This document shows positions 1 to 5,176 of a stretch of 5,176 nt of DNA, piece by piece. This DNA comes from Bacteroidota bacterium (GTDB lineage: Bacteria > Bacteroidota > Bacteroidia > Bacteroidales > Lentimicrobiaceae). The stretch is from positions 1 to 5,176 of the forward strand of contig JAEYXG010000365.1 in assembly GCA_023428585.1 (NCBI GenBank), written 5' to 3'. Position 1 is the stretch's first letter. Each line of letters opens with the position of its first letter. Both the position numbers and the translations under genes were made by a program. Below the pieces are notes generated by a model that did no database searches, had not been told where the DNA came from, and was given only the letters and a program-made list of their open reading frames with translations.

Positions 1-788
1 ATGCTGAGGAACCTGAAATAATCTCAAATGAATTGGTAACAAAAGATATGACCTTTGTTCCGGCAAATATTTTGTATAAGAATCGCTGGGATACGCTCAA
101 TATCAGAATTGGAAGGACTGATTGGTCAAAGATATCTGATACATCGATATTGTTTTTGCATAATCTGCATGAGAGTAATTTTGTGTTTCCATATAAGGGC
201 AAGGTAATATCAAAGTATGGCCCCCGAGGTGGAAGGTTTCATGCCGGAATGGATATAAAGCTTAGCAATGGTGACACAGTACGCAGTGCATTTGATGGAA
301 AGATACGGATAGCCAGAACCATTAGTGGTTATGGGAAATTGATTGTTGTAAGGCATAATAATGGTTTGGAAACAGTCTATGGTCATCTTTCAGCCTATCT
401 TGTTGATGTTAATCAGGAAGTTATGGCCGGGCAACCTATTGGCTTGGGTGGAAGAACAGGAAGAGCCTCCACTGATCATTTGCATTTTGAAACAAGAATA
501 TTAGGTGAACACTTTAATCCTTCGAAGATTATAGATTTTGATAATTATTCACTTGTGGGTAACCATTTGGCCTTGGATAAGAATTTGTTGGGTTTTGGTA
601 CAAAAGAATCAACTATGTTGGTTGATACGGCTCTTAGCATAGATTCAAAGTATGTCAAAATAAAGTCAGGTGATACTTTATATGCCCTCGCTCTCCGGCA
701 TAAAACTTCAGTCGACAACATTTGCAAGCTAAATGGCATTTCGCCCAAGAAAGTACTCAAAGTAGGGGCAAAGCTTCGAATAGAGTAG
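1..788 (+). CDS. M23 family metallopeptidase with C-terminal LysM domain (5' partial)
   Basis: Probable zinc peptidase of the lysostaphin/LytM (M23) class, cutting peptide cross-links in peptidoglycan in the periplasm, or a cell-wall hydrolase regulator. The frame is open to the window edge (first whole codon at 3), so the start and any signal peptide lie upstream; the TTG at 33 is only an internal leucine codon. Numbering from the codon at 3, the M23 core spans about residues 60-170. It has the HxxxD zinc motif (H80, D84; codon for H80 at 240), the GHLS histidine (H128) and the HLH motif (H159, H161; DNA 477-485). By analogy with LytM, H80, D84 and H161 bind zinc and H128 and H159 are catalytic. 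All are present, so an active enzyme is likely. A LysM domain (about 216-261, with SGDTLYALA and a later LNGIS) ends the protein and should bind glycan. The domain order and the N-terminal LYKNRWDTLNI segment fit a common Bacteroidota M23 form. The TAG stop is 52 bases before hydE. Confidence 0.93.
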   Translation, partial: AEEPEIISNELVTKDMTFVPANILYKNRWDTLNIRIGRTDWSKISDTSILFLHNLHESNFVFPYKGKVISKYGPRGGRFHAGMDIKLSNGDTVRSAFDGKIRIARTISGYGKLIVVRHNNGLETVYGHLSAYLVDVNQEVMAGQPIGLGGRTGRASTDHLHFETRILGEHFNPSKIIDFDNYSLVGNHLALDKNLLGFGTKESTMLVDTALSIDSKYVKIKSGDTLYALALRHKTSVDNICKLNGISPKKVLKVGAKLRIE

Positions 789-812
789 TGTTTTTCTCAT
801 TGTTTTAAACCT

Positions 813-820
813 TAATTTTG
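813..820 (+). promoter_or_regulatory. Putative Bacteroidota -7 promoter element upstream of hydE
   Basis: The bases TAATTTTG match the Bacteroidota primary sigma factor -7 consensus TAnnTTTG at every defined position. They lie in the 52-base gap between the peptidase stop and the hydE ATG. Transcription would start near 826-828, giving a leader of about 13-15 bases. I see no convincing -33 TTTG at the usual distance; the nearest candidate is a T-run at 791-795. In AT-rich sequence such a match can occur by chance. If real, hydE has its own promoter instead of depending on the peptidase gene. Confidence 0.4.
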
Positions 821-840
821 CAGTTGTTATAATTCATGCA

Positions 841-1920
841 ATGGGCAATTTAAGCACTATACTTACTAAAAACACATTAAACAGGGAAGATATCATCACG
901 CTGTTGAATGCAGCAGGTGATGATCTTCAGGAACTTTATGAATACTCTGCTCAGATAAAGAAAAAAATTGTTGGCAATTTCGTTTACTTCAGGGGATTAA
1001 TAGAGTTTTCTAATATTTGCGAAAAGAACTGTTATTATTGTGGTATTCGAAGTGGAAACAGGAAGGTTAAACGTTATAACCTGACTGATGAAGAAATAAT
1101 TAAGGCTGCAGAGTTCGCATATGAAAATAAATATGGTTCTGTTGTATTGCAAGGAGGGGAATTAGAAGGCAAGGCATTTACTCATAGAATTGAGAAATTG
1201 GTTAAAGAAATCAAATCAATTTCCAATAATACTCTTGGTATCACATTGTCAGTTGGCGAACAAACGCTTGATACATATAAGAGATGGTACCAGGCCGGTG
1301 CACATCGATACCTACTGCGCATTGAATCCTCATCAAAAGACCTCTATTATAAAATACATCCTGATGATCAGAAACATAGATTTGAAAAGCGGCTTCAGGC
1401 ATTGGCTGACCTAAAGACCGCAGGATATCAGGTTGGCACAGGAGTAATGATAGGACTACCCTTTCAAACCGTTGCAAACTTGGCGGATGATCTTCTGTTT
1501 ATGAAAGAAATAGATATTGATATGTGTGGGATGGGGCCATATATAGAACATGCTGATACCCCTTTATGGGAGTATAAAGATCAACTTCTTCCTCTAGAGA
1601 TGCGTTTCCAACTCGCGCTCAAGATGATAGCTATTCTTAGGATAATGATGAACGATATTAATATTGCATCTGCAACAGCCTTGCAAGCCATTGACCCTAT
1701 CGGTCGTGAAAAAGCATTGATGATTGGGGCAAATATTATAATGCCAAACATTACTCCTGGTATGTACCGCGATAATTATAAACTATATGAGAATAAACCC
1801 TGTACATCAGAAGAAGCAGCTGATTGCTCCAACTGTTTGGAAGCAAGAATACATATAACCGGTAATGAAATTGGTTATGACAGTTGGGGTGATTCTTCAC
1901 ATTATAAAAATCGACAGTGA
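841..1920 (+). CDS. hydE: [FeFe]-hydrogenase maturase HydE, radical SAM protein
   Basis: Cytosolic radical S-adenosylmethionine enzyme that, with HydG and HydF, builds the di-iron subcluster of the [FeFe]-hydrogenase H-cluster. The 359-residue protein has the radical SAM CX3CX2C motif at C60, C64 and C67 in the context EFSNICEKNCYYCGIR, which closely resembles Thermotoga maritima HydE as I recall it. A GGE motif follows at 105-107, then SVGE (137-140), GAHRYLLRIE (153-162) and MIGLP (203-207) on the core barrel. Near the C-terminus are C321, C329 and C332 in CX7CX2C spacing, the second, non-essential cluster site found in many HydE proteins. This helps separate it from the relatives BioB and PylB. 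Length is near the family's usual 340-360. ATG at 841 is chosen because the N-terminus then has normal length and a -7 promoter match lies just upstream; there is no Shine-Dalgarno. No hydF, hydG or hydrogenase gene is in the window. thyA follows after 107 bases. Confidence 0.93.
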   Translation: MGNLSTILTKNTLNREDIITLLNAAGDDLQELYEYSAQIKKKIVGNFVYFRGLIEFSNICEKNCYYCGIRSGNRKVKRYNLTDEEIIKAAEFAYENKYGSVVLQGGELEGKAFTHRIEKLVKEIKSISNNTLGITLSVGEQTLDTYKRWYQAGAHRYLLRIESSSKDLYYKIHPDDQKHRFEKRLQALADLKTAGYQVGTGVMIGLPFQTVANLADDLLFMKEIDIDMCGMGPYIEHADTPLWEYKDQLLPLEMRFQLALKMIAILRIMMNDINIASATALQAIDPIGREKALMIGANIIMPNITPGMYRDNYKLYENKPCTSEEAADCSNCLEARIHITGNEIGYDSWGDSSHYKNRQ

Positions 1921-1927
1921 ACTGATT

Positions 1928-1953
1928 ATTACTCGATCTATTAATTACTCGAT
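1928..1953. repeat. Short tandem pair of 10-bp direct repeats between hydE and thyA
   Basis: The decamer ATTACTCGAT occurs exactly at 1928-1937 and again at 1944-1953, with a 6-base spacer and a 16-base period. It sits just after the hydE stop and about 75 bases before the thyA ATG. The repeat is directly visible. Any role, such as paired protein-binding sites, is unproven and chance duplication is quite possible. Confidence 0.45.
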
Positions 1954-2027
1954 GGTTAGGCTGAAATTAATGGATTGTTTGTTTGTTAGTTACATTTAAT
2001 TATAAATTACCCATAGAATCGAAACTT

Positions 2028-2822
2028 ATGAAGCAATACCATGACTTATTAAACCATGTGCTTGAAAGTGGGAATATTAAGGAAGACAGAACAGGAACAG
2101 GAACTAAAAGCATATTTGGATACCAGATGCGATTTGACCTCCAAAAGGGATTTCCTTTGCTTACAACAAAAAAAGTACACTTAAAGTCAATCATTTACGA
2201 ACTACTATGGTTTTTAAAGGGTGAAACAAATGTAGCTTACCTGCATGAGAACAAAGTTACAATTTGGGATGAATGGATGGATGAGAAAGGTGATCTTGGA
2301 CCTATATATGGACATCAATGGCGATCATGGACAGCCCCTGATGGAACAGTGATAGATCAAGTGAGTGATGTAATAACAGCAATAAAGACCAACCCTGATT
2401 CAAGAAGACTTATAGTCTCAGCATGGAATCCTGGTGAATTAAGCAAAATGGCATTGCCTCCCTGTCATATTTTATTTCAGTTCTACGTTGCTAATGGAAG
2501 GTTGTCATGCCAATTGTATCAGCGGAGTGCTGACATCTTTTTAGGGGTTCCATTCAATATTGCTTCTTATTCATTGTTGACCATAATGATGGCACAGGTC
2601 ACCGGCCTTAAACCTGGAGAGTTTATCCATACTTTTGGAGATGCACATATTTATTTGAATCATATGGAACAAGTGAAGTTGCAACTTAGTCGCACTCCTA
2701 AATCTTTGCCAACTATGGAGTTGAATCCCAGTGTAAAAGATATTTTCAGTTTTAAATTTGAAGATTTTTCACTTGTTGGGTATGATTCTTATCCACCCAT
2801 TAAAGCATCAGTAGCCGTATAA
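2028..2822 (+). CDS. thyA: Thymidylate synthase ThyA
   Basis: Cytosolic thymidylate synthase: dUMP plus 5,10-methylenetetrahydrofolate gives dTMP and dihydrofolate. Starting at ATG 2028 gives MKQYHDLL and 264 residues, the same length and N-terminus type as E. coli ThyA, and key residues fall at identical numbers. They are R21 (dUMP phosphate), E58, W80, the nucleophile C146 in LPPCH, the R126-R127 pair donated by the partner subunit (DSRR), R166 in CQLYQRS, D169, N177, and H207/Y209 in GDAHIY. A longer frame reaches back to a TTG at 1983, but those 15 extra residues lie outside the family pattern. The C-terminus ends SVAV, like the usual PVAI that closes over the folate site. A168 replaces the E. 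coli non-nucleophilic cysteine, a tolerated position. The enzyme should be fully active as a homodimer. The upstream gap is AT-rich with no Shine-Dalgarno and no strong promoter match. folA begins eight bases after the TAA, indicating an operon. Confidence 0.97.
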   Translation: MKQYHDLLNHVLESGNIKEDRTGTGTKSIFGYQMRFDLQKGFPLLTTKKVHLKSIIYELLWFLKGETNVAYLHENKVTIWDEWMDEKGDLGPIYGHQWRSWTAPDGTVIDQVSDVITAIKTNPDSRRLIVSAWNPGELSKMALPPCHILFQFYVANGRLSCQLYQRSADIFLGVPFNIASYSLLTIMMAQVTGLKPGEFIHTFGDAHIYLNHMEQVKLQLSRTPKSLPTMELNPSVKDIFSFKFEDFSLVGYDSYPPIKASVAV

Positions 2823-2830
2823 ATTACAGC

Positions 2831-3337
2831 ATGAAGAATATTACAATTATTGTAGCAATTGCTCAGAATTATGCCATTGGTTTAAAAAACCAATTGTTAT
2901 GTCATCTGCCTGGTGACTTGAAAAGGTTCAAGGAAATAACCCTGGGACATACTGTTGTTATGGGCAAATCTACCTATGACTCACTTCCATTCAAACCATT
3001 GCCAGGCAGAAGGAATATAGTCCTGTCTAGAAAAAAGGATCTTCAACTAGAAGGCTGTATAATAGCCCATTCGGTTCAGGATGTGGTTGATTTATTGGAT
3101 GGAGTAGAGGAAAGCTTCATTATTGGAGGAGCACAGATTTACAGGGAATTCCTTCCACTTGCACAGAAATTGATGTTAACAATCATTCATAAAGACTTTG
3201 AGGGTGATACATTCTTTCCGGAAATAGATTTCAACCAATGGTATGAAATAGATAGAAATGACATTACTGATCCCGGAAATCTGGGATTTGATTTTTCTTA
3301 TGTTACATACCAGCGATTAACGAGCTCGTTGACTTAA
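2831..3337 (+). CDS. folA: Dihydrofolate reductase (type I, chromosomal)
   Basis: NADPH-dependent reduction of dihydrofolate to tetrahydrofolate, regenerating the cofactor oxidised by ThyA; cytosolic and the family target of trimethoprim. The 168-residue length is normal. Visible family features are VAIAQNYAIG (8-17), the acidic catalytic residue D29 in LPGDL (E. coli D27), F33 (F31), MGKSTY (44-49, K46 for R44 and T48 for T46), R60 in LPGR (R57, folate glutamate contact), the IGGAQIY cofactor loop (98-104), T117 (T113) and EGDTFFP (124-130). The position matching E. coli W22 is C24 (LLCHLPGDL), an unusual replacement next to the substrate site; I cannot say how common it is in this phylum. 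The overall fold signature is intact, so I expect function. It starts eight bases after the thyA stop with no Shine-Dalgarno or separate promoter, so coupled expression is likely. An exact 12-bp palindrome (3319-3330) lies in its last codons. Confidence 0.95.
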   Translation: MKNITIIVAIAQNYAIGLKNQLLCHLPGDLKRFKEITLGHTVVMGKSTYDSLPFKPLPGRRNIVLSRKKDLQLEGCIIAHSVQDVVDLLDGVEESFIIGGAQIYREFLPLAQKLMLTIIHKDFEGDTFFPEIDFNQWYEIDRNDITDPGNLGFDFSYVTYQRLTSSLT

Positions 3338-3397
3338 ACATTTATAAATTATCAACAACATCCATTGCATTGAATTAGCAATAAGTTTTAAAGAGTT

Positions 3398-4255
3398 TTA
3401 CAAGTCAAAGGCAACACCTTTTAGAATATAGGCAGCAAAGATTCCTAGTCCGTTATGGATATTACTATAGACTTTGGTTGGTTCTGCAAATGGGTTATCC
3501 CCTTCATAATTGTATAGCACTCTATGATAGTTGTAGTAATTGACATCAGTTACTGCAATTGTAAAGAAAAGACGTTGAGTTTGTCCTGATGAATAATAGA
3601 AGTCATTGGTAGTATATAAGAAATATTGGTTGTTCATATTCTTGTCGGACACATAGGGCTCACCTCTTTCAAAACCAACTTCAGAAATCATTGGACTAGG
3701 TTGTCCTTCAGGCCAGTCAACTATGCCAGCTGTTATTCCATAATAATTATCCGTACTCTCAAGGTCCTTGAATTTGATATTTGCATTCAAATAGGTCGTT
3801 CCATTTATAGAACTTGTATCAATTTTAATCATTTCAATATCAGGAGGAGTTTCTATTGGTACAGTGCAATTAGCTTCAACCTGAAAGCCACCTGGAGCGG
3901 TGACTTTTAGGGTGTATACTCTTCCGGGAACTATTGGTAATTCTTCTCTACTCACACGATAGTTCTCATACTCTATATCATAGGTAAGATAAGCTGAATC
4001 AATGCCATCAGTGATAGTGACATAAGCATCCTTAACTGATGGGAAATCACTGTTATAGTTATCAATTGTTGTGTATAATGGTCTGCTTTTTTTTACAGTG
4101 ATGGCAGTATAAGGCATGCCAGGGGTAATGAAACCGGTAACTACTAGCTTTGCTGGTGATGTAGGTGCATCAACATCAGAAACCATTTCTTCACAACCTG
4201 ATAGGAAAACAATAGATAGAATCATCAATATTATTTTCAATGAACTGCCTTTCAT
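3398..4255 (-). CDS. DUF4249-type outer-membrane lipoprotein
   Basis: Predicted 285-residue lipoprotein of the Bacteroidota DUF4249 type, function unknown. The N-terminus has a lysine, a hydrophobic stretch (about 8-18) and a lipobox LSGC with C21 as the lipidated cysteine. The mature protein begins CEEMVSDVD; acidic residues right after the cysteine resemble signals that send Bacteroidota lipoproteins to the cell surface, which here is an inference. Family-like segments are KLVVTGFIT (36-44), a beta-rich YVTITDG (78-84), the PGRVYTLKV region (110-118), and the C-terminal NPFAEPTKVYSNI (254-266) with HNGLGIFAAY (267-276). The body looks all-beta. ATG at 4255 is chosen because it gives a complete signal peptide. 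Only three bases separate it from the stop of the upstream receptor gene, so the two are surely co-transcribed and likely act together in outer-membrane uptake or binding. The family name rests on recalled sequence patterns. It converges on folA across a 60-base gap. Confidence 0.82.
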   Translation of the reverse strand: MKGSSLKIILMILSIVFLSGCEEMVSDVDAPTSPAKLVVTGFITPGMPYTAITVKKSRPLYTTIDNYNSDFPSVKDAYVTITDGIDSAYLTYDIEYENYRVSREELPIVPGRVYTLKVTAPGGFQVEANCTVPIETPPDIEMIKIDTSSINGTTYLNANIKFKDLESTDNYYGITAGIVDWPEGQPSPMISEVGFERGEPYVSDKNMNNQYFLYTTNDFYYSSGQTQRLFFTIAVTDVNYYNYHRVLYNYEGDNPFAEPTKVYSNIHNGLGIFAAYILKGVAFDL

Positions 4256-4258
4256 AAT

Positions 4259-5176
4259 TTAAAACTTGATTGAATAAGTTACTGATGGAATTATAGGGAA
4301 AATTGAGACCTGCTTCAGTTTACTTGTAACTGATTGATTTACATATTCTTCATCAATAAAATAAAAGAAAGGATTCTTCCTGTTATAGGCATTGTAGACT
4401 CCAATTTCCCATGTTCTTTCAAAGGTTGATTTCTTCTTATGGAATTGAACTGCGAAATCCAATCGATGGTAAGGTTTTATTCTATAAGAATTCATCTCAC
4501 CATAATCAGTCACTGTGTTATAATAATTGAACAGAATTGGGTTGCCAGCCATAATGAAAGCATCCATGTAAGGTTGATGGGTAGATGCGGGATATTCGCC
4601 CATAGGCAGTGAGATTGCATTTCCGGTACCATAAACCCATGTTGCTGAGAAAGTAATGTTCTCTTTTAAACTGAATATTGATACTATTGAAATATCATGT
4701 CTTCTGTCGTACCTTGCCCAAAATGCCTTACCATCATTCAATGCGTCAAACTGAAGTTTTGTCCAGGAAAGTGTATATCCTATCCATCCGCTCAATCTTC
4801 CTGATTTCCTGTGTATAAGGAATTCAGCGCCGTATGATTTGCCGGAACCTGCAGTAACGTTATCCTCCCAAGTGAAATTCTGAGCTTCAGTAGGGTCATC
4901 TAGAGCCATAAAACTGGCGCCAGGCTTATACCCTAAGATTCTTTCACTTTCTTTATAATAGCCTTCCAGGGTAATGGTAATGTCAGAAGAAGATAAATCC
5001 TTTACAATACCCGCAGAAATTTGGTTTGAGTGTTGCGGTTTTACTTTATCAGTTGAAGGAACCCACAAATCTGTAGGTAAGCCAATGCCTGTATTGCTCA
5101 GTAGGTGGATATACTGATTCATTTCAGCATACCCGGCTTTCAGTGAGAAACTATTGCTAAGTCTATAGTTCAAGAC
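4259..5176 (-). CDS. TonB-dependent outer-membrane receptor, C-terminal barrel part (5' partial)
   Basis: C-terminal 305 residues of an outer-membrane TonB-dependent receptor, an active transporter powered by TonB/ExbBD. The frame is open through the window edge at 5176, so the start, signal peptide, any N-terminal carboxypeptidase-like domain, TonB box and plug lie outside; the TTG at 5173 is an internal leucine. What is visible is the late barrel: alternating beta strands rich in aromatics, for example SLKAGYAEMNQYIHLLS, ITITLEGYYKE, SYGAEFLI, GWIGYTLSWTK, RRHDISIVSIF and RLDFAVQFH. The C-terminal strand PSVTYSIKF ends in phenylalanine, the expected outer-membrane insertion signal. The TLEGYYKE, GAEFLI, YTLSWTK and RRHD series is typical of Bacteroidota receptors outside the SusC group, and the next gene is a DUF4249-type lipoprotein instead of SusD. 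The substrate cannot be inferred. The TAA stop is three bases before the lipoprotein ATG and in the same frame. Confidence 0.9.
   Translation of the reverse strand, partial: VLNYRLSNSFSLKAGYAEMNQYIHLLSNTGIGLPTDLWVPSTDKVKPQHSNQISAGIVKDLSSSDITITLEGYYKESERILGYKPGASFMALDDPTEAQNFTWEDNVTAGSGKSYGAEFLIHRKSGRLSGWIGYTLSWTKLQFDALNDGKAFWARYDRRHDISIVSIFSLKENITFSATWVYGTGNAISLPMGEYPASTHQPYMDAFIMAGNPILFNYYNTVTDYGEMNSYRIKPYHRLDFAVQFHKKKSTFERTWEIGVYNAYNRKNPFFYFIDEEYVNQSVTSKLKQVSIFPIIPSVTYSIKF

Noticed and set aside
33..35. TTG as the start of the M23 peptidase gene.
   Set aside because: The frame is open to the window start, and a periplasmic peptidase should have a signal peptide, which is absent after this TTG. 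The gene is cut by the window edge.
836..853. A five-codon ORF (MQWAI) whose ATG lies five bases before the hydE ATG in another frame.
   Set aside because: It is too short to separate from chance in AT-rich sequence and nothing supports translation from it; it could only matter if initiation at the hydE ATG were inefficient.
841..1920. PylB (methylornithine synthase) or BioB as the identity of the radical SAM gene.
   Set aside because: The close resemblance around CX3CX2C to HydE, the C-terminal CX7CX2C set and the absence of other pyrrolysine or biotin genes favour HydE.
1991..1998. TACATTTA as a -7 promoter element for thyA.
   Set aside because: It misses the final G of TAnnTTTG, and no TTTG lies at the proper upstream distance, so it is not distinguishable from AT-rich background.
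1983..2027. A TTG-started extension of thyA adding 15 residues.
   Set aside because: The ATG at 2028 gives exactly the 264-residue E. coli-like protein beginning MKQY, and all catalytic residues then match E. coli numbering. The extension has no family similarity that I can see.
3319..3330. Perfect 12-bp palindrome AACGAGCTCGTT at the end of folA.
   Set aside because: It lies within coding sequence and has no spacer for an RNA loop beyond a four-pair stem. No T-run follows. It may be chance.
3364..3382. Inverted repeat ATTGC/GCAAT with a 9-base loop in the gap between convergent folA and the lipoprotein gene, as a terminator.
   Set aside because: The stem is only five pairs, three of them A-T, and the following sequence has broken T-runs instead of a clean U-tract. 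It is too weak to call, though a terminator is expected in this gap.
3626..3910. A 94-codon + strand ORF opposite the lipoprotein gene, and other overlapping ORFs opposite or within the M23, hydE and thyA genes.
   Set aside because: They lie entirely within well-supported genes in other frames, show no domain pattern, and have compositions expected of shadow frames.

Overview
The window looks like ordinary chromosome from a Bacteroidota bacterium, probably an anaerobic or facultatively fermentative one. The grounds are a low-GC sequence, starts without a clear Shine-Dalgarno, a TAnnTTTG-type promoter element, an M23/LysM peptidase of the Bacteroidota form, and a TonB-dependent receptor paired with a DUF4249-type lipoprotein. 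The [FeFe]-hydrogenase maturase HydE suggests a hydrogen-metabolising anaerobe. All assignments come from reading the sequence and remembered family motifs; no database was searched.

Layout. The left side (1-3337) is on the + strand. It opens with the 3' part of an M23 peptidase with a C-terminal LysM domain, cut by the window start. Then come hydE (841-1920), thyA (true start most likely 2028, end 2822) and folA (2831-3337). The right side (3398-5176) is on the - strand and converges on folA: the C-terminal barrel part of a TonB-dependent receptor, cut by the window end, followed three bases later by a complete DUF4249-type lipoprotein gene. No gap between genes exceeds about 110 bases. I see no RNA gene, insertion sequence, CRISPR array or prophage.

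How the genes work together. thyA and folA form a classical pair: thymidylate synthase turns methylenetetrahydrofolate into dihydrofolate while making dTMP, and dihydrofolate reductase regenerates tetrahydrofolate. They are eight bases apart and almost certainly co-transcribed. The receptor and lipoprotein probably form one outer-membrane unit whose substrate cannot be read from the sequence. The peptidase is a cell-wall gene. hydE stands apart from any hydF, hydG or hydrogenase gene within the window.

I did not find a previously undescribed system. The points most worth a second look are the cysteine replacing the usual active-site tryptophan in DHFR, the placement of hydE between a cell-wall gene and folate genes, and the unassigned receptor/lipoprotein pair with acidic residues after its lipidated cysteine.
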